Assembly: GCA_040954595.2 (NCBI GenBank)
Contig: CM082578.2
Location: forward strand, 11,346,001 to 11,410,000
Origin: Balanoglossus misakiensis
Lineage: Eukaryota; Hemichordata
Direction of reading: 5' to 3'
Length of the DNA stretch: 64,000 nt
Positions 32,319 through 50,285 of the stretch are shown here, in pieces. Below the pieces are notes generated by a model, which made no database searches, had not been told where the DNA came from, and saw only the letters and a program-made list of their open reading frames with translations. Position 1 is the stretch's first letter, and each line of letters opens with the position of its first letter. The translations under genes and the position numbers were made by a program.

Positions 32319-35000
32319 ATGTTTGCACGTATCATGGCTTTGAATAAATCATGGAAGAGTGCGGTGGCGCTGCTTATTTTCTGTGCGACAGTCTGTGGAA
32401 CGAGCGGCTGTCCCGCTGTCTGCTCCTGCAGTGTGAACAACAATGTCGACTGCGGCTATAAATCTTTGAGCGACATACCGTCGGGAATTCCGGCCGATGC
32501 TGTGTTCTTGCATCTCCACCACAACGAAATAACCGCGGTTCCGTCGCGAGCGTTCATTTCTCTGTCAAAGCTGAAGATGCTGCATCTGAGCAGCAACGCG
32601 ATTTCGTCCATCTCATCCGGGGCCTTCCTCGGACTGAACAACCTGGAGAAATTATACCTCCACTACAACAGCATCGCGACGTTGCCGGCCGGCGTCTTCG
32701 ACGGCTTGCATAATCTGCAATATTTATACCTCTATGAAAATAAAATATCGGGGCTACCAGAGGACATCTTCGGCGCTTTGAACGGGTTGGAGTTTTTAAA
32801 CTTGGGGCGCAATCTGCTGACGGCGATACCGACGGGCCTTCCAGAAGACCTGGCGTCCCTGAAGCTGGACCACAACGATATAATGTCGGTTCCCCCGCGA
32901 GCTTTCACTGCTTTGTCGCGGCTGGAGACGTTGTACCTGAACAACAATGCGATTTCGTCAATTTCTTCCGAAGCGTTCCTGGGACTAAACAGCTTAGAGA
33001 GATTACACCTCCACTACAACAACATCACAACACTACCGAACGGTGTATTCAACGGATTGAACAACCTGCAATTTTTATATCTGCACAACAACATGATATC
33101 CAGGCTGCCAGAGAATGTGTTCAGTCCTTTGGGCAGGTTGAGTTCCCTAAGGCTGGAACACAATCTGCTGGCGGATTTGCCGGCTTTGAATAATGGGAAT
33201 TTGACGTATTTGCAGTTGGAGGACAACCAAATATCTCACATCCACGGAAGTGTTGGCGATCTGCCTGAACTTACACAGTTGTATTTAAATGGCAATTGCA
33301 TTCGCGCTCTCCTCAACGGCACGTTCGACAAACTGGCGAAGCTGCGGGGCCTCTATCTTCAACAGAACTGCATACGGGACATCCACCTTTCGGCATTTCG
33401 AGGACTGGCTATCAACCTACGGTTTCTGTGGCTCGGCAACAACAGTCTGACGACGATTCCGGCCGCCGTCTTTCGGGACACCGCCAATCTCGATTCGCTG
33501 TACCTCCAAAACAATGCCCTGGTGTCGCTTTCTCCGAACCAGTTCGGTCATTTGCATCGCCTGCGATTGCTGAGCCTCGACAACAACGGTCTGCGCCAAC
33601 CTCCCAACATCAGCCCTCTGGGTCAGCTGTGGACACTGTCGCTCTCACGAAACAACATCGATAGCGTCCCAGGCAGCTATTTTAATTCAACCCCGATGCT
33701 TGGGAGCCTGGATCTCAGTTTCAATAACCTTCTCCACCCACCGGACATTGACGCCCTCGATCGCCTGTACGAATTATCACTGTCTCATAACCACATTGAC
33801 AGTTTCCCTGGCAACTACTTCAGCGCTAGTGGGGCGAACGTCATGAAGCTGGATCTCGGTTACAACAAGCTCAGAACGATTCCAAGATTTGAATCCGGTT
33901 TCAAGTACGACAGTCACGCCAAGTCCGGTCGGATGAAGAGAGATACGCCCGCTTTCACAGAGATCGTACTGAGCGGGAATCCCATTGGCGCAATCGGCCC
34001 GCACGCGTTCAGCTGGGTATCTGCCCGCACAGAATACCCTCCGGGCGACGCGTTGTTATTACATCTTTCAGAAATGGGTCTTGAGTATCTTGATGACGCG
34101 GCTTTCGCGGGTTTAGGTGCATTCATTTGGGTAAACATTTACCTCCAAAGAAACCGGCTTTATACGTTACAAGAATCGGTCATTTCTGATATGTTTTCTA
34201 ACGCGACTCGGTATCCCTATACTGTACACCTAGGGCTCGGCGACAATCCGTGGGTATGTGACTGCCGCCTCAAAGCACTGCGGCGGTGGGTAGAGGAAAT
34301 CAAACTGTTGCCGTATAATGTTGACTTTGACGAATTTATTTGCCAAACGCCAAAGCAGTACGCCGATGTTGACTTCATGTACTTGTCAGTTGAAAATCTA
34401 ACGTGCAGCGCGGAATTTCCCGAGTATTTTGAGAACGTGTTTTATACTGATGCTGTACAAGGTGATACGGTAGAACTGGAATGTAACGTTACCGGAATGC
34501 CAGGATCAGTCGTGTACTGGATAAAACCGAACGGTGAGAGAATTAACGCAAGTGTCGCTACCAACACCACAGCACTGCCCGAAGATCCGATACTCACCGA
34601 CCAAGGTAGCCTGGTGATAATGTCGGCGCAAACGAAACACTCTGGAACGTACGCCTGCGTCCGCGTTGCTTCGAATGTGAAAGACACCGCAGTTTCGGTG
34701 ACGGTCTTATACGTCATTGCGCACACCCGCACTGATAGCAACGCCATCACCGGCAGGAGATACGACAAAGCATTTGCAGGAATAGTGACTGGGGCCTTCC
34801 TCGGCGGTGCAGTGTTCTGCGCGGGTTTGGTGGCGATAATCGTGATTGTTGCCGCGAGAATGAAACGCGGCGGCGAGAACAGGCCCGACAATCAACCAAA
34901 GGTGGAGATCAGACTCAGAGACTTGAAAGAACTCTCTGTGGAAGGAGACGACAGCCGAGATACAGGGGACAGTAGAATTGAGTTTCAGGTCAGCCAATAA
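32319..35000 (+). CDS. LRR-Ig single-pass membrane protein, 893 aa, one coding exon
   Basis: An uninterrupted 893-codon ORF. Residues 1-30 are a signal peptide, 31-58 a cysteine-rich LRR N-cap (CPAVCSC...C), then about 20 leucine-rich repeats to about 640, an LRR C-cap from 643 (NPWVCDC) to Cys 696, one Ig domain (Cys 722, Cys 780, YWIKP, SGTYAC), a transmembrane helix at about 818-846 and a 45-residue acidic tail. This matches the LRR-Ig adhesion/receptor group (LINGO, LRIG and AMIGO-like); no exact orthologue is assigned. Residues 53-169 and 170-286 are a duplicated five-repeat block. A furin-type RMKR sits at 538-541 inside the LRR region. Being intronless within the CDS among multi-exon neighbours suggests an old retrocopy or a lineage of single-exon LRR genes. 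A second in-frame Met at residue 6 is also possible. AATAAA at 35292-35297 and 35304-35309. Confidence 0.93.
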   Translation: MFARIMALNKSWKSAVALLIFCATVCGTSGCPAVCSCSVNNNVDCGYKSLSDIPSGIPADAVFLHLHHNEITAVPSRAFISLSKLKMLHLSSNAISSISSGAFLGLNNLEKLYLHYNSIATLPAGVFDGLHNLQYLYLYENKISGLPEDIFGALNGLEFLNLGRNLLTAIPTGLPEDLASLKLDHNDIMSVPPRAFTALSRLETLYLNNNAISSISSEAFLGLNSLERLHLHYNNITTLPNGVFNGLNNLQFLYLHNNMISRLPENVFSPLGRLSSLRLEHNLLADLPALNNGNLTYLQLEDNQISHIHGSVGDLPELTQLYLNGNCIRALLNGTFDKLAKLRGLYLQQNCIRDIHLSAFRGLAINLRFLWLGNNSLTTIPAAVFRDTANLDSLYLQNNALVSLSPNQFGHLHRLRLLSLDNNGLRQPPNISPLGQLWTLSLSRNNIDSVPGSYFNSTPMLGSLDLSFNNLLHPPDIDALDRLYELSLSHNHIDSFPGNYFSASGANVMKLDLGYNKLRTIPRFESGFKYDSHAKSGRMKRDTPAFTEIVLSGNPIGAIGPHAFSWVSARTEYPPGDALLLHLSEMGLEYLDDAAFAGLGAFIWVNIYLQRNRLYTLQESVISDMFSNATRYPYTVHLGLGDNPWVCDCRLKALRRWVEEIKLLPYNVDFDEFICQTPKQYADVDFMYLSVENLTCSAEFPEYFENVFYTDAVQGDTVELECNVTGMPGSVVYWIKPNGERINASVATNTTALPEDPILTDQGSLVIMSAQTKHSGTYACVRVASNVKDTAVSVTVLYVIAHTRTDSNAITGRRYDKAFAGIVTGAFLGGAVFCAGLVAIIVIVAARMKRGGENRPDNQPKVEIRLRDLKELSVEGDDSRDTGDSRIEFQVSQ

Positions 35001-35825
35001 TCACTATACTGGGGTGCCTTGTAAAAAGAGATTACAGTATAGGGTTATTTGGAGTTATTCAGCCACATACATGAGTATGCATTTGTGTAGACGTTCCACT
35101 TCTATCTCAGTATGAAGATGACCCATGGACCTTCTCCATATACACCCGAAATACCGTAAACTGCAAAGTTTGTGACTGAAATGACGTATTACTGTCACTT
35201 GATTTCCATGAAACAGGAAAACAAATCTGTGAAAAGTCCCGTATTGAGGTTTTGAAACCAGAGCACACTGCAGTGACCAGTATAATACATGAATAAATGT
35301 TTCAATAAATGATGATATCATAACAAACAATAAGCGATTATTCCGAGTAAAAAGTAAACAATCTTCGGGGTATAAAACATAAATACCCGGGGTTACAGAA
35401 ACGAAAAAAACGTGAACAAAATTGCAAAATCACATCATATGACCCTATAATTAGTGTTCTGTTACGTGAAACGCGCAACAACTGTTTCATTTGGCCCTAT
35501 ATTCAGTTGATGTACAATTCATGCATAGATAAAGATGTAATGAAACATTCAAGAAAACGTACTACAATTTCATCTTTCAAGATTAAGTTGAGATTATTGT
35601 GAATCTGTTTAGTTCGCTGTCTACAAGAACAGGCGAGTACGAAAATGCAGAGGACACTCATTAGACCCCCACCCCCTTTGAACGCCGCATATGCAGAAAC
35701 CTCCGTCATATGATTCCAAAACAATATCAAAAGAAAAACGAACGACTTGTCTGTAAATTATAGTGTACTATGGACAATGGTTAACTACCTTCGGGTCCGA
35801 TGTGCTGCGGCAAACCAACATTGGA
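35001..35825. other. Convergent 3' ends of the LRR-Ig and CLCA genes
   Basis: Only 825 bp separates the two stop codons. It contains two polyadenylation signals for the plus-strand gene at 35292-35309. No ORF with family similarity, and no repeat of note. Confidence 0.55.
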
Positions 35826-38025
35826 CTACCTGTAGTATTTTCGCTTGCTACAGAGAACCTTTGCGAGGGCTATAGCGACAAGGGAGCAGACGAAAATCGC
35901 AACGGCTACGGAACAGGTGATTACTACCGGAAGGAGGATGGACGCCTTGTCGTCGTCTGAAACCACTTCATTTGGGGCTGATGTGGACGTAATTGCAGTT
36001 GGGGGTGGTGTGGAGGGGATTGCATCCGGATAATCGTATACTATGGCAACTGAGATGATGTTCGACGGCAGTCCTTCGTTAGCGTTTTCGTCTCGGGCTC
36101 TCACCGAAAAGAAATAAGTGACGTTCTGATCACTTTCTAGCATTTGCACAGCATAGATCTCGTCCTCGCCGAACGCCTTCGGGGTTGTCAAATTTCCATC
36201 TACGATGTCCTGGTTTGTCAATTCGTCGGCCTCTGTGAAGTTCTGGGATATGGAACTGAAATTCTTGCTGAACCGAAGCTCGTATTCATCGGCTATAAAT
36301 CAAAATATTCGTTACTAGCTCTTAATACTGATAATTACTCGATATGTTTTATATTGTTTGATAAATCGTTCGCAATGGTCGTAGAATAAATTAATACACG
36401 CAACACTGATATTAAAGTGTCATACCTGTGCCTCGGTCAAGGTCATTTCCAGGTGCTGTCCACGCCAAGGTGATCGTCTGGTTGCCATATGACGTGTCAA
36501 CCACTCTCAGGTCGGTGATCCGAGATGGTGGGAAATTGTCGCCAGGCGGTATCGTCACTGGTGCCTGAATGACGCCACCAGATGCCACTCTGGTAAACTG
36601 ACCAACGTGCTCGGTCTGATTGGTTGTCTCGTCAACGGGATCAGCTGAGAAAGTCCAGAAATAACAAAAAAGGTTCAATGATTGCGAGGAAGGGCAACTG
36701 ACGACTGAAGCATAATCGTCTCCAGTATCACAGAGTAACTGAAAAAGAGGAAAGGCTTACGTGGACTGATGGGTAAGGCTCTGCTGCTGGAGAAAGAACC
36801 GGCGGGAACTTCGGCGACGCCATCTTTGTCTTCCGCGGTTACTTTGATGTTGTAACGACAGTTGGGACACGTCGCCGTCACAAAGTCCAGGAAGATTCCG
36901 GAATACACACCGTCGCCTTTGGTGACGTCAGCGCCTGCAGATTGATAAACAAAGGGAAACATCTAGCGTAGGCGGTCAAGAGCTTCGCGGGACACTGCAC
37001 CATGAAGTTACATCAAAAACACCACAAAGAGGGCGGCAAAACGACCAGACGTTGAAAAATAGGGTGGTTCACCTGCTCCATTGTCGAGAAGTCTAACATT
37101 TATCGGGTCGTGCGGGCTTGGTCGTTCAACCGTGGCTGTGACCGTGACCTTCAATATAGGGGTGTAACCCCGGAACACCTGTGCGTATATGTTGGTCTTT
37201 GCTGGAGTTTCGGTGATCAGAGAGGCGCTAGTCGATGTCGTGACGCGTATCGGCTGCGTGTTCTCCCTAGCAACGGACTGTATGGAGATTTCCACCTGAT
37301 CGCCACCACTCACTTTATATATCCATTCACCGGGCTGCACAGTGAACGACACGGCAACATAAGTGTGTGTTAGCCATCTCCGTAGTATCAGAAAAAGGGC
37401 CCCGTATTCCTGTCTATAGTGACTTTCAAGATTTGTCAAGTTAATTTGCTGAAAACTGTCATCTGCCCCAAGTCTGTATACATACTCTGATCAAACAGTG
37501 TTTTCATTCACCTGTTGCAAATCGTTAACTTTTAAACCAACATATTCATAATTTACATTTTGTGCTGTTTCATCACTTGTTTGCTACTTTAGACTTGTCA
37601 AATCGAACTTTATTACGTTCTTCATCTTACCTCCGCGATGCCGGAGATTTTAATGACCACTGTTTTCTTGGCAACGTCATCCGTGTACTCCGGGCACGTG
37701 TCATTTATGACGCTCCCATTCGGTCTGTACACGACCACAGACACATGAGAAGTTGACCAAAAGAAGAACATCTGCGTGTCTTTGCCGATGGTGGCGTCGA
37801 TGAACACAGAGCTTGTCAATTCACCATAGGGTGGTATGGTCTTCTTTGCACTGTGTAGCTATGTGGAAGAAAATAGTATACACATATTGACTGCTCATGA
37901 AGGCTGCCTACCTGTAGGAATGCTAGACACATAATTCATCGTCACTGAATCCTACTTTGGGAACCACCGTCAGATTTGCTACCGTTTGTTGCTATAGTTC
38001 GTTTTGTTGTTAGATAGGTCGATCG

Positions 38026-38060
<35 letters not shown>

Positions 38061-41000
38061 TGTCGGTCGATCGATCGATCGATCGATCGATCGATCGATC
38101 GATCAATCAATCAATCAACCAAAAAACAACCAAACAAGCAAGCAAACAAACAAACGAACAAAAATGCCTTGGGATTTTAACATGTTGAATACCTTACCAC
38201 CCTTGTTGAATTTATTACCAGCAGATTGTATAGGATGGGCTACATATACCTATACTCCCCCATAAATTAATCTTCGAAAAGGGCGATATTGAGACCATGA
38301 AATTATTCACTCACTTCAAGGGGTACTTCTGAACTCCCCGAGAGCCTTGAAGTAACGGTTGCCGTCAGTGCATTAGAGAGTCCCGTATCGTTTACGCCTT
38401 CATTGTAAAGAAAATCCTGACCACCAGTGTCTAACGACAGGCTTTGCAGTTTCTCGTCCGCATAATTGCCGAAGGCGATGGTGTCCACTCTCACTCTCTT
38501 CCTTATTAATGTCGGTTTGACGTCGTTGATGTAAGGATTAACGTTCTCTCCGCCATCGGTGATCAAAAGAATGATGCCTCCGCTGGCATTTCGTCCTCCG
38601 TCCTCAAGTGCCTTTAAAGGTTTTTAAGAAAAACACTCATTAAAAGACTAAATATGGTTGACTAGGCAGAAACAGAGTACGTACGTACATAAATACCTAC
38701 ATACCTACATACATACATACATACATAGCAAGATATGAAACAACTTTTATATTGCCAGGAATAGTAGTTTTATGTCCTAAATAGACATCGTTACCTGTAT
38801 ACCAGTTTGCAATCCGCATCCGATGCACGTTGTCCCCAGAGTCGTTGTGGGGAGTACGTATGCCAGGCTGTCACGATCTTGCGTCGTCTGTAGCTCCGTC
38901 AGATTTGCTGTTATTGTTGCACTGGTGTGGAATTCGACAATGCTAACGAAATGACCATCCGGGACAGTTGACCGTATATATTTGGTTGCTACTTGGTTCA
39001 GAGTGGAGATGCGATTGTTCTGATTTAAGTTGAAAAGGTAAATTTGACGTGCAGTCGATTTACAAGTTTGTACTGAGTGCATGGGATAATTAATCTTGAA
39101 TAATGTTTCGGTGTCTTCTTTTGTGTATAAAATACAATGCCCCTTTCAAATCCCCCATATATGCTTGGAAACCTACAAAGTATCTGTCTGTCGATCAACT
39201 TTATTCAGCAAGCATTACTATCATATCATAGAAGTTTGCAAGAAAGCGTGTAATTATCGCGTACTTAGCGGCTGCCGGGCGGGTTAAACTTACCGAACTC
39301 ATGCTGCCGGAGATATCTAATACCAACACGATTCTCAGTGGAGATGATTTTACGATACGGAAGGTTGGCGTCGTGTCGACCACTTCTCGGGACGGGTTGT
39401 TGTTATTCCTGAAATCTTGTGACTCCAGCATCACATCCCAGGCGCTTCTGTACGAACACTGTATGTTCTGTTGATTCGGGGCCATGGGGTTGTGAAGGGA
39501 CTTCTTATCGCCGTTCGGGTCACTGTGACAGAACTCAACCACCTGAAGAACGAGAGAATCATGAAAAATCGTACCTGGTGACCACCGGTATATAAGGAGC
39601 AAGATCACCAATAAACATGCTGTGTTGCTCAAACATCATGACACATTTTGAATGATGTAAACATAAAGAGTTTGCGTTTTGGAGGAGTACGAAGTTTGGC
39701 GTTTGCTTCCCCAAGTATTAGACACTGCCTCAGTGGTTTTTAACCATCGATCATTAATGTTTTCAACCAAGTTTTACTGCCATAAACTCCGTTTATAAAA
39801 GAAATGTTAGACCAGGTAATGCGGAGCATGCATGTGCATTGTAAAAAAATCAACATACACAAGGTTCAGAAAGTAAGGTGATAAAGAACTAAACTGCTCG
39901 CTTGCTTGCTTACTGACTTGCTTGAGAACGAGCGAGCAAGGGGCAAGCCCAAATGCACGTGAGTTGATTTTGACAGATTGTCGAAAACGAAATCTCTGTA
40001 ATTCTGATATTTTCACCTACCGATTCTAAGAAACTCATGAACATGTATGATCCTGTCGCCTGCTGAATGTTCGGTATGGGCTTGAATCGGCAGTCTTTAT
40101 CTGGAAGATTGCCTTTCGCTGGGTATAGATTACAACGGTTGTCTAGGAAGTCGTACTCTTTTCCAATTACATACTCGGAACATCTTGTAGGCTCGACGTG
40201 TCCCTTCTCGTTCAGGTAAAAATATTCCCCGTCCTTCGTGCCGTATTCGTCGAATAAACCCCATCGGAGATGACCCCATTCGTGTACAATCACTTTTTCT
40301 GGGTATGCGAGAAGTGAAAAGTGCGTCAAAAATATATCCCACCGAATGAACTGAACAAACCCAGTGGAAATCCCTAGAGGGTTGTGTGTTCAACACTTGC
40401 CATGATTTTTAATTTATTCAGAATGTATACATGTATCTACTGACTTTGGAATATATCACGGAAACCAATATTGACATTCGTGAAACATTTACAGAAACGT
40501 ACTTGGATCACCATAGGTATCGAGCGTCCATTGGTTGTCTACTATAAATTTGTCGGTCAAATGGATATACTCTGCTTCTTCCCCACAAGATCCGAACTGA
40601 CTGGTGTACGGCGTTTCTCTACCAACATTCTCGTGGTTGGTGACTATGACGTTGGCGGCGTCATACACCTCTCCGGTGGCTGAGATATTCGAGATGGCGT
40701 TGCTCCATGTCTTTGGCAGTAAGATGGTGATTTCCTCGAAGAACGTTCGACTATGAGTCGAAGTGTAAAGCGCTTCTGAGGCTTCTGTGAAGATTTCCTA
40801 ATAAAACAGTGTCACCGATGGTTAAAATGGTCACCCTTGCTTAACCCGGCGTCTGGGGTCCAATGCTCAAATTATGCGCGAAATGCGTAAAATTGGCAAA
40901 AAGTCCACATTCGAAGACAACTTATCTGTATGTTCTGCGTGAAATTAGATGCTGGTAGTTGAATGGTACAGGGTTACACATTCTTCTCTGTTGAGAGAGG

Positions 41001-42989
41001 GTCACAGTCCGCGCGCACGGTCTGACAGGTTTTCTACAGCCATGCGCAGAACATTAGAACACGTCCAGTATCCTCCCCCAGACCATTTCATGGCATAAGT
41101 ACCAGTCAGTGCCGATGCAAACCGAACACTGGTCTTTGGAAATTGTAGCTCGCCGCGATTCACATAAAGTGGCCTTTGACTTGTCTTTATTTCGTACAAG
41201 GTGTGCATATTTGTATAAATTTTTAAGGGCAAATGATCACCACGGGATACTATAAATCAGAACGTCGTTTACAAAGCTGGAGTCGTACTTTTTTATCATT
41301 GCACAAGACGGATGAACGCAGTGATATAGTTGTTATTAATCCGTGTTTGCTGAAATGCGGTTAAATACGTGTTTGTCCGTCTTGTTCCACACTTCAAATT
41401 CTACAGCCTGTAGGCGTACTAAAACTGACAGCCACCGTCTATATATCATTCTATTTTAGCAACAGGAAACAATAAGCTGTAGATACATGTATGTGTTGCG
41501 TTGACTGGAACGCGGAAATGATGTCGACAATATTTCACCTTGAACGGAGATAATCATATATTGTTACACTGAGTAGTACTGGGTGAACAAGGGGCGTTTT
41601 CAGTCGGATTCTAAACCCGATATGATATGCATATGTGTATCGAAAATATGTGCTCGACGGCACCACCGCCAAGCGACTAGCTGTTAAATCGTCGACCATT
41701 GACATCTAAAAAAATAAAATACTGACGACGTTTGCTTCCAAAGGAACGGGTTACGTAGACGGTTATTTAATACTCGCTGTTTGTCCTGATTGAAAGACTT
41801 TGGCGCCCAAATCAGAAAATTTCGAAAAATAAACTAGGCCAAGCAACAGGGTCTGCATATGGCGCAAATGACATATACGCAATATTATAGTATAATTAAT
41901 AACCCCTAAGAATTAGGGTCTTCACTGGCATTTAGGTACCTCTTTCACAAGCGTGTGTTAAAGTACGTGTTTGTGAAAGGTGTTATTTGACCCTCAACTG
42001 ATAACCCCTGTAAATCAGATCGCTAACATACTATGAACTAACTATTGCCCGGCAAATAAAGGGTTGGCATCATACGCTTTTTTAGTTCCTTCTCTCGTCA
42101 TTCAGTGACGTCAATATTTGAAAACACAGAAAATTAAAATTACTCCCGCTTTGTAAAATATCTTAAGCCCGCCGTGTGTAAGGTCCCTCTGACCATTATT
42201 CGTCCGTTCAAATATATTGTGCGCATGGTGCGAAATTAAGCACGCATCCTATGCATGTGTTTCCGGAGGAACTTTGAATCACGGCGACCCACAAAAAATC
42301 TCTCTTCAAGAACGTGCTCCATTATAGAAAATCAGTCAGAAATTACGTAGCCGTACTTTGGTTACTTTAGAAAACCGTCTCTTAGCACACTCAGGTGGTA
42401 TTAATTTTGTTTTCGTCCGAGTACGCTGAGATCGAATAACGTCTTGCGTAGACTGTTTTACCAGGATAAACAACTCAGTGTCTTTGCCAATTTTTCGCGG
42501 TCACGCTAAATTTGATTGGGGAATGGCGGATAACGGTATGATGCAAAATTTGGACCCATTTAATGTTATGGGTAGTATAGGTAATTGCGTTTAAAATATC
42601 TTGGATAATTTCGCGTGATTACGTAGAAGTTGGTCAATTATTTATGTGGGGCGAACTGCGAATCAGCGAGAGAAGTTAATCGTTAGAAATATTGCAGACG
42701 ATTTCGAAATATTTATTTTAATTCAAATGTTTTTGGAAAGATTTAGTTGATTGTAAGTATTATTTTTATTTCTGGTCATTTCTTTCGATTTGTTAGCGCT
42801 ACGTTTCCTCAAAGATGGCCAACACCTTACCTGTAGTCTTTCGACCAGTGCAGGGCTTTCTGCGACGTCTTCGTTGATTGCTATCAGAATTCCTCTGTAC
42901 CCGTTGTTTTCCAGGGATATCTTTGATCGAGGGAGCAACCCACAAGAGACACACGAAAGAAGCAGCAACATGCACGTGAAACGAAACAT
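35826..42989 (-). CDS. CLCA: CLCA-family protein (calcium-activated chloride channel regulator), 950 aa, 11 exons
   Basis: Exons 5' to 3': 42989-42831, 40797-40503, 40298-40021, 39542-39294, 39019-38795, 38611-38315, 37858-37631, 37334-37073, 36934-36761, 36644-36426, 36292-35826 (2853 nt, phase kept). Order: signal peptide (MFRFTCMLLLLSCVSCG), N-terminal CLCA domain with the zinc-metalloprotease motif HEWGH at 157-161 extended to the family HExxHxxxGxxDE pattern, a VWA domain whose MIDAS motif DISGSMS starts at about residue 320, a beta-sandwich region, a fibronectin III-like segment (DLRVVDTSYG...AWTAPG), a Thr/Pro-rich stalk, a C-terminal transmembrane helix at about 917-940 and a short basic tail (KRKYYR). 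CLCA proteins self-cleave through the HExxH site and modulate TMEM16A-type chloride currents. The active-site and MIDAS residues are intact. The C-terminal anchor makes it like CLCA2 rather than fully secreted forms. Intron 1 is 2.0 kb with nothing recognised in it. Confidence 0.94.
38026..38118. repeat. (AATC)n/(GATC)n tetranucleotide repeat
   Basis: A run of CAATCAAT units turns into an uninterrupted CGATCGAT run at about 38064-38104 and then back. It lies in CLCA intron 6. The GATC core is self-complementary, so the tract can form cruciforms. Confidence 0.9.
38692..38726. repeat. (CATA)n simple repeat
   Basis: Short tetranucleotide run (ACATAC units) in CLCA intron 5. Confidence 0.75.
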
Positions 42990-43760
42990 GCTTCGTATCG
43001 GGTGAGCAGCGGAGAAATCTGCGAACTTTCTCGACGCAGTGGCGTAGCAGTATGAAAAGGTTGTACAGTGATGTTTCCAATTTGTGTAAGGTGGTTGCAG
43101 GGGGTGTCACTCCAATGCGCAAACATTCAGCGTTATGATGGCTAATTGTTGGATTCGTGTCTGTATTAATTTACAATGCGTACTACCGCCTGAAGTACCA
43201 ATATTTTGTGACACTGCACCTGGCTTTCAAAAAGCCCATTTCTTTCTTTAAAAGGAACAGATGCAATGTACAGACAGCCTTATGTTTCCCACTAAACAGT
43301 AGTTCCGTGCACAGACCCAATGGGTATTGTTTATTTCCGTATAGAAGAGCACGTCAAGTGATATGGGTCTTTGAAGTATCAGTCGCATAGCCGGGATTTT
43401 CGAACCCCAATGACTGTGACGACCCCCCCCCCCCCCCTGGACGGCAAGCTCCTTCAGATTTTCAGTTTCTCTAAAATAAAGTTGTAATTTACTATCCCGA
43501 ATATTTCCAGCTTCCTGGTTTGTAATATAGGAAATTTGTGTAGTTTGACCTATTTCACTCGATATCGTCTCCCGACTCCGACAGGATCCACGCTATGATT
43601 GAACTCACGCTGTTTTTTTTTAAAAAAAGTAAATGCCTACTCAGTTTTGCGTTGTGTCAGCTACCAAACCGAACTGACACACTCAAGTGGTTTTCAAGAG
43701 GTTCGTATTATCCTGTTATCACTATATTGCACTGTCCGGGGCTTCACTTCATCATTTTTT
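42990..43760. other. Interval between CLCA start and TRPC-like gene stop
   Basis: This 771-bp stretch between two minus-strand genes must hold the CLCA promoter and 5' UTR and the TRPC-like 3' UTR (minus-strand AATAAA about 43328-43333). A C run sits at 43422-43437. No other gene is supported. Confidence 0.45.
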
Positions 43761-49286
<5,526 letters not shown>

Positions 49287-50285
49287 ATGTTTAAAAAACG
49301 AGATCTCCTGCTTACACAAAGCATTCACGCTTTTGTCGTTCTGGACAAAAGAAAGTCGAGAATGCAACCTGCCCAATGAATGCGTTCCTTTTAGTCGCCA
49401 TGGTAGCCACCGCCGGTGCCCACTGTCGGAAGGTGGAGACAGTTACGGATGGAGACGAGCAAGCAATCGACGTTGACTATGACGTCATATTCTGGTTTGC
49501 AATGCTAATGCAACCCGCAGAGTAATTATTTTCGAAAGACTGTAGCAATGCAGGGCCCCTCCCAAGCACGAGCTAATAGCGGAAAGGCTTGTCGCGACTG
49601 AGCAACAAGTGAATGTAAAAAAAGTTTGGTTTTCGTGTATTGTTGAAGAAAACAGTTTCTTTTTATTATGCAACCGAACAAGAGAATGCTCTTCAAGTAT
49701 ATTAATCATCGATTTGTTTGGACCGTCATTCAGCAATCATACTTTATACCAAAAGTTGTTTAAGTTATTAATATTTGGTCCGTATCCACCGACTCCACAG
49801 AAGGTGGGCTGTTAGCATACAGACCGGGATACGAACGCCACATATTGATCAGTCATATTCTTTACACAAGCTTGATGTTTGATCAAGTTAACAATAATTA
49901 CATAACCGTAATAGGGAACGTTCCTTTTCAAACCATTCAGTACGATTACCTTACTTTAATAGATGTTGACATCTACTTCTGGGTGTTTGACATAACGTCA
50001 TATTCATTCGGCTGGTGACGTGTCAAATTGTATTTTTTTTCATTTCTCGTCGTAAGCGGCGTGAGAAACATTGGTCACGTGATTACTAGTCAGTGTTCAC
50101 CTGTTTGCCCTTCCTGCTGATCGGTCGATCTCACGAGCAAATTGTTAGCTTTTGATTGCGTCATATTTGTCTGTCTAAACGCAGACTCGACACGCGATAG
50201 ACAATGCAGTTCAAATTTCGGATATGATTACTATAATGCCAAATTTAAAAGTCGGATTTAAATTTTTAATATTTCTGTTTACATC
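49287..50285. other. 5' region of the TRPC-like gene and intergenic DNA
   Basis: Presumed promoter and 5' UTR of the minus-strand TRPC-like gene followed by AT-rich DNA. The coding frame stays open upstream of the chosen Met for at least 30 codons (to about 49376) without another ATG, so a spliced upstream exon is possible. No other gene is supported. Confidence 0.4.

Noticed and set aside
34442-34997. Minus-strand frames of 149 and 96 codons over the LRR-Ig C-terminus
   Set aside because: Antisense of the 893-codon ORF. No independent signal.
38026-38118. CRISPR-like appearance of the GATC/AATC repeats
   Set aside because: Tetranucleotide microsatellite with no unique spacers, in an intron of an animal gene.
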